Shown here: positions 1 to 7,928 of the stretch, one piece after another
Numbering within the stretch: position 1 is the first letter of the stretch
Layout of the letters: every line of letters begins with the position of its first letter
Assembly (NCBI GenBank): GCA_030834835.1
Contig: JAUQXD010000717.1
Coordinates: 1 to 15,756 of the forward strand
Origin: Thermoflexales bacterium
Lineage (GTDB): Bacteria; Chloroflexota; Anaerolineae; Fen-1058
Length of the DNA stretch: 15,756 bases
Direction of reading: 5' to 3'
Position numbers and translations under genes: made by a program
The notes under the pieces: generated by a model
What the model was told of the DNA's origin: nothing
The model's database searches: none
Seen by the model: the letters and a program-made list of their open reading frames with translations, nothing else

Positions 1-966
1 AAGCCTGACCAGCGCGATGACGTGAGCCGCCTGCTGCGCGAGCGCGCGCCGCACGCCGGTCTGAAACTCGACTGGCCGGCGGGCCAGGTCTTCTCGGTCA
101 GCCTGACGCCGGTGTGGCGCAGTCCCGGGCGGCTGCTCGGCATGGTGACCGTCATCCGCGACGTGACCCGTGAGGCCCAACTCGAACGGCTGAAAAGCAC
201 CTTCGTCTCGATGGTGTCGCACGAACTGCGGACGCCGCTGGTCGCCATCCTGAGTCAGATCGAACTGCTGAATCTCGGTCTGCTCGATCCGCTGACCGAC
301 CCGCCGGAAGCCGCGTTTGACCGGATTGCGGCCCAGGCCCAGCGTCTGCTGCTGGTGGTCAACGATCTGCTGGATGAAGCCCAGATCGAGTCCGGTCAAT
401 GGCTGGCGCTGAAGCCAGGCGTGTTCGCTCCGGCCGAGTTGATCGCCAACCTGCGCGCCATCCTGGACGAACTCACCCGGACCCGGCCCCTGACGCTGGC
501 CTATGAGGTGGCCGCCGACCTCCCTGACCGATTGGCCGGCGACCCGCAGCGGCTGCTTCAATTGCTGATCAACCTGGCGGGCAACGCGGTCAAGTTCACC
601 AATCAGGGCGAGGTGCGCGTGACTATCGACCGGCTCGACGCCGACCACTGGCGAATTCAGGTCGCCGACACCGGCCCCGGTATCGCCGCCGGGGATCAGG
701 CCCGCCTTTTCGAGCCCTTCCAGCGGGTTGGACCGCAGGGCGGCGTAGGGTTGGGCCTGGCGATCGTCAAGCATCTGGTCGGCCTGATGCAGGGCGAACT
801 GCACCTGTCGAGTGTGGTCGGTGAGGGCAGCGTCTTCAGCGTGCGGCTGCCGCTGGTTAAAGCGCCGACCGTAGGCGGGGTCACGCCATCGCCGCTGACA
901 ATGGACAGCCCCGCCGCGCGGCTGTGGATCAGCGAGCCTGGCTCGCGATTAGGAGCAGAGGCTTAA
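1..966 (+). CDS. PAS-domain sensor histidine kinase, C-terminal part (5' end outside window)
   Basis: This is the C-terminal part of a two-component sensor kinase that autophosphorylates on His and passes the phosphate to a response regulator; none is encoded in the window. The frame is open from base 1, so the gene starts upstream; the GTG at 22 is only the first start codon visible. Numbering from that GTG, residues 1-50 look like the last strands of a PAS domain (ending in VTVIRDVTREAQLERLK). The HisKA H-box SHELRTPL follows with the phospho-accepting His at 67. The HATPase_c domain shows the N-box NLAGNAVKFT (Asn 188), the G1 box DTGPGI (about 216-221) and the G2 box GVGLGLAIVKHLV (from 241). 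The C-terminal 35 residues are low-complexity. No membrane segment is visible in this part. The next gene starts one base after the stop, so the two are probably co-transcribed. The family call is secure; the signal sensed cannot be inferred. Confidence 0.93.
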   Translation, partial: KPDQRDDVSRLLRERAPHAGLKLDWPAGQVFSVSLTPVWRSPGRLLGMVTVIRDVTREAQLERLKSTFVSMVSHELRTPLVAILSQIELLNLGLLDPLTDPPEAAFDRIAAQAQRLLLVVNDLLDEAQIESGQWLALKPGVFAPAELIANLRAILDELTRTRPLTLAYEVAADLPDRLAGDPQRLLQLLINLAGNAVKFTNQGEVRVTIDRLDADHWRIQVADTGPGIAAGDQARLFEPFQRVGPQGGVGLGLAIVKHLVGLMQGELHLSSVVGEGSVFSVRLPLVKAPTVGGVTPSPLTMDSPAARLWISEPGSRLGAEA

Positions 967-967
967 C

Positions 968-2188
968 ATGCGCGCCCACCCGCCGATCATCGCCAGTCTG
1001 GGTTTGGCCGTCCTCATTCTTTTGAGTCGAACCGTGTCGCCGACGGCGCTGGCCCAGACGCCGCCGACGAAGACGCCGTTCGGTCAACTGCCGACCAAAA
1101 CGGCGATCCCGGACACTTTGCCCACCAAACCACCAGCGGCGACGCCGACTATCACAGTTCCGACGAACACGCCCAATGTGCCTCCGACCAAGACGCCGTT
1201 TCCAACGTTGACGCCCATTCCAGCCGCAACCCTCGCCGGCTCAACGCCACCTGCGGCCTTGCCGCTGAGCGGTGCGTCCGCGCTGTCAGCCACATTCACC
1301 CCGCTGCCGCTGGCCGCAGGGGTGCCCACGATCGACAGCCCGTCACCGATTGCAGTCACACCGACCCTGAGCGCTGATCCGATGTCGCCCCCGTCCACTG
1401 ACCGCGCGCCGGATCAGTCGGTCGCCGCCGGTACCCTCCCGCCCATGTCACCGGTCGTCACGCAGGTGGTGAATTTGTCCGGGCTGATTTTCGGACTGGT
1501 GGTGCTCGGAGTCTCCATCTGGTTCGGACTGGTGCAGGTCGGCCGCATGATCACGCGTGAGATCCGCACCGTCTCACTCGCCAATCTGCGGCTTCAATAT
1601 GAAGCGGATCGGATCGCGCGACAGGGCAAGGTCCTGTTCCGAAGCGATGCGGATGTGATTGCCTTGCTCTCGCAAACCATCCTCGACGCGACGGGCGCGA
1701 GTGTTCCGGTGAGGCTGCTCGCCGACGGCCTCCTCCTGTCGCCGCCGCTGTTGGCCGTCACTGATCCCGACCAGACCCGCTACCTCTTTTCACCTGTCGC
1801 ACCGGATCAACTGCGCACCCTCCAGCGCCGTCATGGGCTGGCGCAATTCGTCATCGGTCGCTCCGGGCGGCTGGCTTCATATTCGCTGGATGCGCTCACC
1901 AGCACGCCGTTTATCGCCGATGATCTGCGCAGCGCGCTGGAGTATCTGGCCACCCGCTATCAAGTCCCGCGGCGGCCGCTGCCCCGATCGGATCGCTGGT
2001 ATCTGTATGTGGCGCGCTCGCAGCCGGATCAGGGTCGTCTGCCAAGTCGATTCCGCAGCCAATTCAAAGCGGGTCAGAGGCGATCGTTGGAAGCCGTGCG
2101 GGGTTGGCTGAGAGGGGGGACCGCCCGGTCAACGCCGCCTACGCGCTCTGCCGCACCGCCGGATAATTCACCCCAGCCAGGAGACTAA
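968..2188 (+). CDS. Membrane protein with signal peptide, Thr/Pro-rich outer stalk, one TM helix and cytoplasmic domain
   Basis: I do not recognise a named family. Residues 1-30 form a signal peptide with hydrophobic core SLGLAVLILL and likely cleavage after TALA or ALAQ. Residues 31-165 are a low-complexity Thr/Pro/Ala stalk with PPTKTPF at both 32-38 and 72-78, like the TPTNTP linkers common in Chloroflexota exported proteins. A single TM helix lies at about 169-192 (LSGLIFGLVVLGVSIWFGLV) and is followed by Arg/Lys-rich residues, which fits the positive-inside rule. This gives an Nout-Cin topology with about 200 cytoplasmic residues (194-390) of mixed character and a disordered tail. The start ATG has AGAGG 6 nt upstream and lies just after the kinase stop, so an operon with the kinase is likely. 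The layout could transmit or receive an envelope signal, but no known signalling domain is visible. The gene itself is secure; its function is unknown. Confidence 0.85.
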   Translation: MRAHPPIIASLGLAVLILLSRTVSPTALAQTPPTKTPFGQLPTKTAIPDTLPTKPPAATPTITVPTNTPNVPPTKTPFPTLTPIPAATLAGSTPPAALPLSGASALSATFTPLPLAAGVPTIDSPSPIAVTPTLSADPMSPPSTDRAPDQSVAAGTLPPMSPVVTQVVNLSGLIFGLVVLGVSIWFGLVQVGRMITREIRTVSLANLRLQYEADRIARQGKVLFRSDADVIALLSQTILDATGASVPVRLLADGLLLSPPLLAVTDPDQTRYLFSPVAPDQLRTLQRRHGLAQFVIGRSGRLASYSLDALTSTPFIADDLRSALEYLATRYQVPRRPLPRSDRWYLYVARSQPDQGRLPSRFRSQFKAGQRRSLEAVRGWLRGGTARSTPPTRSAAPPDNSPQPGD

Positions 2189-2192
2189 CACC

Positions 2193-2771
2193 ATGCCGTA
2201 CACGCTGATCGATCAGGGACTGCGGGTCACCTCGGCCCTCTCCGCCGTGGCAACGGGCTGCTGTCTGCGTTACGGGGTGTTTGCCCAAGTTCGCCGGCAG
2301 CGCCCGGCCGACCTTCAATTGGACGCCGAAACCATCGACCCGGCCAACGCGTTCTACACCTTCTACGATCTGTATCGCACGCTGGTGCTGTCGAACAACG
2401 AGGACATGACCCAGCCGGTCGAGTCCTGGTTGGTCTGCCGGGTCGCCGTCCCGGAGCCCGCCGAGCACTATTTCCTGCGCGGCTTCAGCCGCTGGTCAGT
2501 CGAGTGGGTCGAGGTCGTCTACCCCGGCGCGGCGCTGGTGCTCAATGACCCGGCGCTGCTGGCCCTGCAAACCATCGAGGGGCTGCGGGAGGACTCCCTC
2601 GACGCGAGTGCGCTGCCGGGGGCGGTGCGCCTGAGCGCGCAGCCCAACACGGTGCCGCTGGACCTCGTCGCCCGGCAGTATGCGCGGGCGAAGGCCGGGC
2701 TGGGCTCCGTTTCGCTGCAGAACGCCTTACAGAAGTGGGGCGCGCATCTCGGGCCCGATCATTTGTTTTGA
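2193..2771 (+). CDS. Hypothetical protein, 192 aa
   Basis: No family recognised. The ATG has AGGAGA 8 nt upstream and comes 4 nt after the previous stop, so it is very likely the third gene of the kinase/stalk-protein operon. There is no clear signal peptide or TM helix; the N-terminus (MPYTLIDQGLRVTSALSAVA) is only mildly hydrophobic. The middle is rich in Tyr, Phe and Trp (FYTFYDLYRTL at about 54-64, then YFLRGFSRWSVEWVEVVYPG at about 92-111), which suggests a compact soluble alpha/beta fold. The C-terminus is helical. Codon use is GC-rich like its neighbours. It may be a cytoplasmic partner of the upstream membrane protein, but this rests only on gene order. Confidence 0.8.
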   Translation: MPYTLIDQGLRVTSALSAVATGCCLRYGVFAQVRRQRPADLQLDAETIDPANAFYTFYDLYRTLVLSNNEDMTQPVESWLVCRVAVPEPAEHYFLRGFSRWSVEWVEVVYPGAALVLNDPALLALQTIEGLREDSLDASALPGAVRLSAQPNTVPLDLVARQYARAKAGLGSVSLQNALQKWGAHLGPDHLF

Positions 2772-2848
2772 GATCTCACGCGGGTTGCCCGGTTCAGATG
2801 ACTGGTTCTGAGCCGAATACGATTCCAATCTTGCCACAGGAGGGTGAC

Positions 2849-4483
2849 ATGTTGTCCATTCGTTCTCGACGTTGGTTGCATGCGGGGGTTGTCGTAGTTA
2901 TCGGGTTGCTTTTCCTGTCCGTCCCACTGGCCCTGGCGCGCAGCGGCGGCGATTTCACTTCGATTCAAGCAGCTCCAAACAGCATCACGCCAGCGACATC
3001 TTTGAATCCCCGTTTGATCGTAGTCGCGCCACGTATCTATTCAGATTCGATCGCCCTGAAGCCTTACGTTGATATTCAAGGCTCAGGCGAAGGCTTGACC
3101 CCTGGCACACACCATCGCCTGCAAGACCTCGTTGGAAATCCGATCTTTGTCAATCCCGGGGTCAGCAACTATCATGTACTTGACACCCCGGCGGCGGTCG
3201 AGCGCGGTGCTGATGCGTATCAGGGGCCGGGCATTACGCTCACCGCGCCGTCGGACAACCAGATCATCAGCAGCACCCGGCTGCTAGTTGCGGGTCAGAG
3301 GGATCCAGCCGCTCAACTGGCCCTAATCGAGGTCTCGCTCGATGACGGCGCGTCGTGGGCGGCGACCACGGGGACGACGACGACCTTCGCTTACACCTGG
3401 ACCGTGCCGCTCGAAGATGGAGTGTCCCACCGGATTCAACTCCGTCTCACGGATCAGCTGGGCAATATCGCCTTCGCCACGCCGGTCTCGATTACGGTCG
3501 ATCGAATCGCGCCGCAAGCCAGCCTGCTCGACCCAGTGCCCGGCCAGGTGATTCGTAGCCATGCGTATATCTTGAGTGGCAAAGATCAGGATGGAGTGGG
3601 GGTGAGGGGTGTTCAGGTATCCACCGATGGCGGCGCGACGTGGGCAGAGGCCAGCCTCGGCGATCGGGTCTGGTCATACAACTGGACGATCCCGGCTGAA
3701 GACGGCGTGAGTCATCTGTTACGCTTGATCGGTACCGACATGGCCGGCAACTCCAGTCCGCCGCTCTCAACGATGCCCGTGTATGTGGACAACGTGCCAC
3801 CGCTGATCAGTTTCAGCAATCTGCCCGTGGGCGGCGTGATGACAATTTCTAGCCACACCTTTACCGTGATCGGCACGAGCCGCGGCGCGTTGACCACTAC
3901 CCTGGAACGGGATGGCGTGCCCCAGGCGGTCGTCGTGGTCAACAACACCTTCACCCGCACGCTGTCGTTGCCAACCGGCACCTACACGCTGCGTATCATC
4001 GCCGTCGATGCCGTCGGCAATTCGAGCGCCGTTACGACGACACTCATCGTCAGCCCGCAGTCGCCGGGGCCGCAGCGCGTCTTCCTGCCGGTCGTTTCGC
4101 ACAATTTCGATATTGTTCAGGATGCCTATGAAATAGACGATACGTTCTCCGCTGCGCCGCCCATCTTGCCCGATGGCTCCCTCCAGCATCGCAATTTCTA
4201 TCCGACTAACGATGTGGATTGGGCGCGGCTCGAGGTATCACCCGGCACCTATCTCATCACCACCAGCGGGCTGGCCGCAGATACAGACACTGTGTTGCGG
4301 TTGTACGCGGCAAATGGTGTTACCCGGCTAGCCGAAAACGATGACTGCACAGGATACACCCGCGCCTCATGTCTGACCTGGACGGCCAGTACGGCCACCA
4401 CCCTGTATATTCAGATCATACCTTACAACGCGCCGTCGGTCGGCGCCGATCGCTGGTACGACCTGTCGGTGGTGATACCCTGA
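2849..4483 (+). CDS. Secreted Ig-like repeat protein with C-terminal PPC domain
   Basis: An extracellular or surface protein of 544 aa. The ATG at 2849 is chosen over in-frame starts from 2735 because AGGAGGG ends 4 nt before it, because it gives a clean signal peptide (residues 1-30: Arg-rich start, hydrophobic core GVVVVIGLLFLSVPLALA), and because an earlier start would overlap the upstream gene. About 30-130 is an unassigned N-terminal region. Bacterial Ig-like repeats lie at about 130-217, 221-314 and 315-402; the first two share DGASW/DGATW, YTWTVP/YNWTIP, EDGVSH and D..GN. Residues 409-420 (QRVFLPVVSHNF) match the linker typical of Chloroflexota exported proteins. Residues 422-544 form a PPC-type (pre-peptidase C-terminal) beta domain with DVDWARLEVSPGTYLITTSG, a Leu-Tyr strand, and ENDDC. 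No catalytic domain is visible, so it is more likely a binding or structural exoprotein than a peptidase. A decayed copy of the PPC domain follows. Confidence 0.9.
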   Translation: MLSIRSRRWLHAGVVVVIGLLFLSVPLALARSGGDFTSIQAAPNSITPATSLNPRLIVVAPRIYSDSIALKPYVDIQGSGEGLTPGTHHRLQDLVGNPIFVNPGVSNYHVLDTPAAVERGADAYQGPGITLTAPSDNQIISSTRLLVAGQRDPAAQLALIEVSLDDGASWAATTGTTTTFAYTWTVPLEDGVSHRIQLRLTDQLGNIAFATPVSITVDRIAPQASLLDPVPGQVIRSHAYILSGKDQDGVGVRGVQVSTDGGATWAEASLGDRVWSYNWTIPAEDGVSHLLRLIGTDMAGNSSPPLSTMPVYVDNVPPLISFSNLPVGGVMTISSHTFTVIGTSRGALTTTLERDGVPQAVVVVNNTFTRTLSLPTGTYTLRIIAVDAVGNSSAVTTTLIVSPQSPGPQRVFLPVVSHNFDIVQDAYEIDDTFSAAPPILPDGSLQHRNFYPTNDVDWARLEVSPGTYLITTSGLAADTDTVLRLYAANGVTRLAENDDCTGYTRASCLTWTASTATTLYIQIIPYNAPSVGADRWYDLSVVIP

Positions 4484-4528
4484 CCGTAACAGCTGGTCAG
4501 TCAGCCATGACCTGAACGTGCACGGTGC

Positions 4529-4810
4529 GATTTCTATTCTGTCAGTGATGTGAAGTGGGTGCGATTGGGCCGGGAGCGTACTCTATCGCGACAAGTGTGC
4601 GAGACAATCTCTATCCGGACACGATTATGGCAGTGTATGCTAACAACGGCTTAACCCAATTGGCCTTCAATGATGACTGCACGGGTTTTACGCGCGCTAG
4701 TTGCCTCACCTGTACATCGAGCATGTCGGCGACATTACCTTAATAGTTGTAACCGTATAACGTGGATCGGGACAGATAGTTGGTATGGGCTGGCGGTAGT
4801 CAGGCAGTAG
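4529..4810 (+). pseudogene. Degenerate, frameshifted copy of a PPC domain
   Basis: Pieces in different frames line up with residues about 448-544 of the intact protein upstream. The first, from 4529, reads DFYSVSDVKWVRL (intact: NFYPTNDVDWARL). After a frame change near 4558-4566 it reads PGAYSIATS, then YANNGLTQLAFNDDCTGFTR followed by ASCLTCTSS (intact: YAANGVTRLAENDDCTGYTR, ASCLTWTAS). That frame stops at 4741. Remnants YNVDRD and then DSWYGLAVVRQ with a stop at 4808-4810 match the intact YNAPSVGADRWYDLSVV. At least three frame changes are needed, so it is not functional. It is either the rest of a tandem paralogue or a lost C-terminal duplication of the same gene. The 45 bases between the intact stop and this remnant hold nothing recognisable. 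Confidence 0.8.
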
Positions 4811-4844
4811 GGTCGTACGCAATCTGAGTGAGCCTTGCCGGAAT

Positions 4845-4880
4845 GAAGACCCATTGCGTAGAGCATTGGGTCTTCGTTTT
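4845..4880 (+). terminator. Intrinsic (rho-independent) terminator
   Basis: Perfect 9-bp stem GAAGACCCA (4845-4853) / TGGGTCTTC (4867-4875). It extends inward by three more pairs past one T-T mismatch, leaving loop GTAGA, and is followed by GTTTTGTG. It closes the exoprotein/pseudogene unit. The remaining bases 4881-5046, up to the next gene, are comparatively AT-rich and must hold the promoter of the SSB-like operon, but I see no convincing -35/-10 pair. Confidence 0.75.
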
Positions 4881-5046
4881 GTGTGAACAGGCACTCCCCG
4901 GATCCGACTGGACGCAAAAAAACTGTAACAGAATTATCACAGCACGCGGCCTCAACTCATGATACATTGATGCGCAATCATCCGGCAGAATCACTGGGCG
5001 AGAAAGTTGTTTGATCAATATGAACGCTAAGCAAGGGAGCGCGACT

Positions 5047-5394
5047 ATGAACGTGAACCATCCACCGGTGAATCAGCTGCAACTGCGCGGGTGCGTGATC
5101 GCCCCGGCGCAACTGTTTCTGAATCGACGCGGCCTGCCCCGGCTGACGTTTCGGCTGGAAGTCCGCTGCGATGATCGCGACCTGCCGCCCAAGAAACCGG
5201 CTGGCGTGGACTACTTCTCAGTCGTCGCCTTTGGGCCGGCGTTCATTTCGCTGCAAGCGCAGCTGATCGTCGGGCGGGAGGTTCACCTCACGGGCCGGCT
5301 GCGCAGCCGTGACATCGAGAGCAACGGCGTGCCGCGCGTGGTCATCGAAGTAGTGGCGAAAGAGATCATTCCGCTGGGGAGCGTCGCGCCATGA
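5047..5394 (+). CDS. ssb: Single-stranded DNA-binding (SSB-like) OB-fold protein
   Basis: A short SSB-family protein of about 115 aa that would coat single-stranded DNA during replication, repair or transfer. It has the single OB fold and lacks the long acidic-tipped tail of housekeeping SSBs. The fold signature is a hydrophobic strand (LQLRGCVIAPAQLFLN), a second strand RLTFRLEVRC, then DYFSVVAFGPAFISLQAQL, and GREVHLTGRLRSRDIESNGV, which match the SSB pattern 'F.VV.FG..A......L.KG..V.V.GRL..R.....G' closely. The ATG at 5047 is preferred to upstream in-frame starts (5011 TTG, 5020 ATG) because AAGGGAG lies 7 nt before it. The stop overlaps the next start (ATGA). The missing tail and the neighbours suggest an accessory paralogue rather than the chromosomal SSB; the gene symbol marks the family only. 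Confidence 0.8.
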   Translation: MNVNHPPVNQLQLRGCVIAPAQLFLNRRGLPRLTFRLEVRCDDRDLPPKKPAGVDYFSVVAFGPAFISLQAQLIVGREVHLTGRLRSRDIESNGVPRVVIEVVAKEIIPLGSVAP

Positions 5395-6071
5395 GACGCC
5401 TCGACATCACGCTATCGGCGTCGACGCTGCGGACGGGTCTGGTGATCGTCGGGCTGACCCTCGTGCTCGGACTGGGTTTGATCGGCGTGGTCAGCAGCCC
5501 CGTCGTCGACGGCCATCCCGTCCTGTTGACACGCGAGCGGCTGGCGATCAAGCGCTATCTCGACGCGGCAGCCGACTGGTCTGTGCGCCTGGGCGATGTC
5601 GCGCACCAATTTGATGGCCTGTTCATGGCCCCGATGATCGCTGGGCCTCCCCCGCTCACGCCGACGCAACCTGTTTCAATCAGTGCGGCCTCGGTGCCGA
5701 CCATCACGCTGCCGACGGCCGTGCCCCTCCCGCCGCAGACACCTCTGGCTTTCCCCGCGAACCCCGCCAGTCAGCCCGTCGGGCTGTATGACCGGGCACA
5801 CGCGGCTGAGCAGGCCGTCCACGATTTGCAGACGATCGAGACCGAACAGCAGCGGATCGAAATTCCAGCGGCGCTGAGTGGGCTGCACACTCTGGCACAG
5901 ACGGCCTTGCAGGCGACCGCGCGCTGGGCGGCGGCCCTGCTCGACGACATCGGAGCGCCGTCGCCGGCCAATCAGGCGGCGGTCGAGAGCGAGCGACAGA
6001 CGGCGCTGGCGGCGCTCACGGCTTTCCGTGACGCGCTGGCCCGGCCCGGTACAGGAGATACGGAACCATGA
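5391..6071 (+). CDS. Hypothetical membrane-anchored protein
   Basis: No family recognised. The N-terminus is a signal-anchor: short basic start MRRLD, then a hydrophobic helix at about 14-36 (LRTGLVIVGLTLVLGLGLIG). The rest should lie outside the cytoplasmic membrane. About residues 45-75 are helical. About 80-130 is a Pro/Thr/Ala-rich linker (PPPLTPTQP, LPTAVPLPPQTPLAFP). About 130-226 is an Ala/Gln/Glu-rich helical region, possibly a coiled coil or helical bundle. The gene overlaps the SSB-like stop by ATGA and in turn overlaps the next gene, so translational coupling in the same operon is clear. A role in a membrane-linked DNA process can be guessed only from that coupling. Confidence 0.8.
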   Translation: MRRLDITLSASTLRTGLVIVGLTLVLGLGLIGVVSSPVVDGHPVLLTRERLAIKRYLDAAADWSVRLGDVAHQFDGLFMAPMIAGPPPLTPTQPVSISAASVPTITLPTAVPLPPQTPLAFPANPASQPVGLYDRAHAAEQAVHDLQTIETEQQRIEIPAALSGLHTLAQTALQATARWAAALLDDIGAPSPANQAAVESERQTALAALTAFRDALARPGTGDTEP

Positions 6072-7546
6072 GCAATCAAGAGCAGTTGTTGCGCGGGCAG
6101 TTGGGTCTGGCGAATTCCGGTTACGAGGCTGAACGCCAGATGCGGCTGCTGACCGAACGGCGCACGGCGCGGCTGCGAGTCCTGTTCTATGATCTGGCGG
6201 TGCGGCTAGTCCCGGCCGATCTGGACAATCTGCGCAAGGAACGCGGCGAAGTGGAGAATCCCCAGGTGCTGTCGGATGAGGACCTGGCGCAGTGGCTCAA
6301 GCAGACGCTCGACGGCTACCTGTTCCACTACCGCCAGTTGATCAGCGGCCGCGAAGCGAACTACCTCGCCCGGCTGAAAGGCGAGCATGATCAGGCCCGT
6401 CACGACGCCGAACAGGCGAAGGCCCTGCTGGATCAGGTCAGGGCCGATCTACGGGCAGCCACCGAGCGCGGTGACACACTCGCCGGGAAGTTGTCGGCGC
6501 TCCAAACGGAACACGCCGACGTGGTGGCAAATCTCGATACTAGCCGCACCCTGTATCAACAGGCTCGCGCCGAACTGATGACGGCCCGGCAGCAATTGGC
6601 GCAACAGACCACTGACACTACGCCAGCTAATCCAGTGATCGAATCAACGGCTGGCCCAATCGCTGAAGCCACGGATGCAGATGCAGCGGGTACACAACCG
6701 CTGTGGCCCGTCACTGTCCTTAAGCTGTCGGATGCGCCACTGGTCGATTATCCGGCGCCTTCCGACCAGACGCCGGCCTGGTACGCGAACTGGCTGGCGA
6801 CGACGAAACTGGAAGAACGTGATCGGCAGAGCGCCGTCATTCACCTCCTGGCAACTGGTCAGGCGTTTTTCCGGATCGAAGTTATCGAGCAGCTCCACGC
6901 TCGCAGGTTGATCCATGAGCCCGATCTGGACCATCCGACCGGCGGCACGAATCGCCTGTTCAGCCAATTGATCAGCACCGGCTTCATTGAAGAGATCGAC
7001 GGCGGTTATGGTTCCAGTGTGCCGGCGGCCCTCAGCCTCACGGCTCAAGGGCGCGAGGCGTACCAAGTGTTCTTTGGCGGGGACCTGCCCGAGTCCATCT
7101 TCGCGCGCCTGGCGCGGCGGCATAAGACCCCGGAGCACACCGTCCTCAATCTGCTGGCGCGCCGGGTGCTGTTGAAGTTCGGCTTTCAGTCCGTCGAGCT
7201 ATTTCCCGAACGGGTCCCGCTAACGGAGGGCGCACCCGCCGAGCCGGACCTGACCGCAATCGCGCCGGATGGTCAGACCATCTACCTGGAGTGCGAGCGC
7301 GGGGTCACCGTCCGGTCTGCCGAAAAACGCGATGCCAAATGGAACCGCACCGCCGAACTGAGCCGGGGCCACCTGTATCTGTTCGTGCCCCACAAAACGG
7401 CCCGGAGCGCGGTGTACGGCGAACTGTCGCAGTGGCTGTATCAGGCCGGCGACCGCTGGCCGAAAGTCGAACTGCATTTCTGTGAGTATTCCAAAGCCCT
7501 GACCGCGCCGACGATCTGGACCTACTCCACTACCGTCAGCCGCTAG
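6068..7546 (+). CDS. Coiled-coil + winged-helix + PD-(D/E)XK-like protein, possibly replication-relaxation type
   Basis: A 492-aa multi-domain protein. Residues 1-95 are helical and basic. About 100-180 is a strongly predicted coiled coil rich in Glu, Arg, Ala, Gln (REANYLARLKGEHDQARHDA and onward). About 185-235 is a disordered Thr/Pro/Ala linker. About 245-335 looks like a winged helix (QSAVIHLLATGQAFFRIEVI, then NRLFSQLISTGFIEEIDGGY, then LSLTAQGREAY). About 350-470 resembles a PD-(D/E)XK-like core: Glu 356, PDLTAIAPDG with Asp 394, IYLECERGV with Glu 408 and Glu 410, and Lys 420/424. The order winged helix then 'PD...E.ER' core resembles replication-relaxation (MobC-like) proteins that assist plasmid or conjugative relaxases; I am not certain of that family. 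In the Lys position of (D/E)XK there is Glu 410, so catalysis may be lost or the Lys displaced. AGGAG lies 10 nt before the ATG, which overlaps the previous stop. DNA-binding role likely; nuclease activity uncertain. Confidence 0.85.
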   Translation: MSNQEQLLRGQLGLANSGYEAERQMRLLTERRTARLRVLFYDLAVRLVPADLDNLRKERGEVENPQVLSDEDLAQWLKQTLDGYLFHYRQLISGREANYLARLKGEHDQARHDAEQAKALLDQVRADLRAATERGDTLAGKLSALQTEHADVVANLDTSRTLYQQARAELMTARQQLAQQTTDTTPANPVIESTAGPIAEATDADAAGTQPLWPVTVLKLSDAPLVDYPAPSDQTPAWYANWLATTKLEERDRQSAVIHLLATGQAFFRIEVIEQLHARRLIHEPDLDHPTGGTNRLFSQLISTGFIEEIDGGYGSSVPAALSLTAQGREAYQVFFGGDLPESIFARLARRHKTPEHTVLNLLARRVLLKFGFQSVELFPERVPLTEGAPAEPDLTAIAPDGQTIYLECERGVTVRSAEKRDAKWNRTAELSRGHLYLFVPHKTARSAVYGELSQWLYQAGDRWPKVELHFCEYSKALTAPTIWTYSTTVSR

Positions 7547-7556
7547 GAGGAATCTG

Positions 7557-7898
7557 ATGACACTCCGCACTTTCACCCTGACCGAAGCCAGCCGCTCCGC
7601 CGCCGGACTGGAGGCCGCCCTCCGAGAGCGCGGTCTGGCGATTCTGGCCCAGCGCGGCAAGCGCACCCTGGCCGCCGTCGATCTGCCGCTGCTGATTCGC
7701 CTGCTCCAGGTCGTGAATCAGGTCAGTCAGATCATCAATACGCCGGGGTTGACCCGCCTGTTCGAAGTGACGGGCTTGCTGTCGCAGTCCATCGTCGCCA
7801 TGGATGGGTCATTGCTTGAAAATCCGTCATGGCCGGCCCAGACTCTGGCCGACATCGAGGCCGCGCTGCATCCCGGCGAGTCTGAGGACGCCGGTTAA
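7557..7898 (+). CDS. Small hypothetical protein, 113 aa
   Basis: No family recognised. AGGAGG lies 6 nt before the ATG and overlaps the stop of the preceding gene, so this is the fourth gene of the SSB-like operon. The N-terminal 40 residues are Arg/Ala-rich and helical. About 45-85 is a series of amphipathic helices rich in Leu, Val and Ile (LPLLIRLLQVVNQVSQIINT, then LTRLFEVTGLLSQSIVAM), too polar for a clear TM segment, so oligomerisation or partner binding is more likely. The C-terminus is acidic. Codon use matches its neighbours and supports a real gene. Confidence 0.75.
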   Translation: MTLRTFTLTEASRSAAGLEAALRERGLAILAQRGKRTLAAVDLPLLIRLLQVVNQVSQIINTPGLTRLFEVTGLLSQSIVAMDGSLLENPSWPAQTLADIEAALHPGESEDAG

Positions 7899-7928
7899 CC
7901 CTGCGTTCGAGCGTCCGCCAACCGATCG

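Noticed and set aside
2735..2848. Earlier in-frame start for the exoprotein
   Set aside because: It would overlap the upstream gene and bury the signal peptide; AGGAGGG directly precedes the ATG at 2849.
6644..7138. Long minus-strand ORFs inside plus-strand genes
   Set aside because: They are shadows of the coding frame in GC-rich DNA; the plus-strand frame has domain matches and an RBS.
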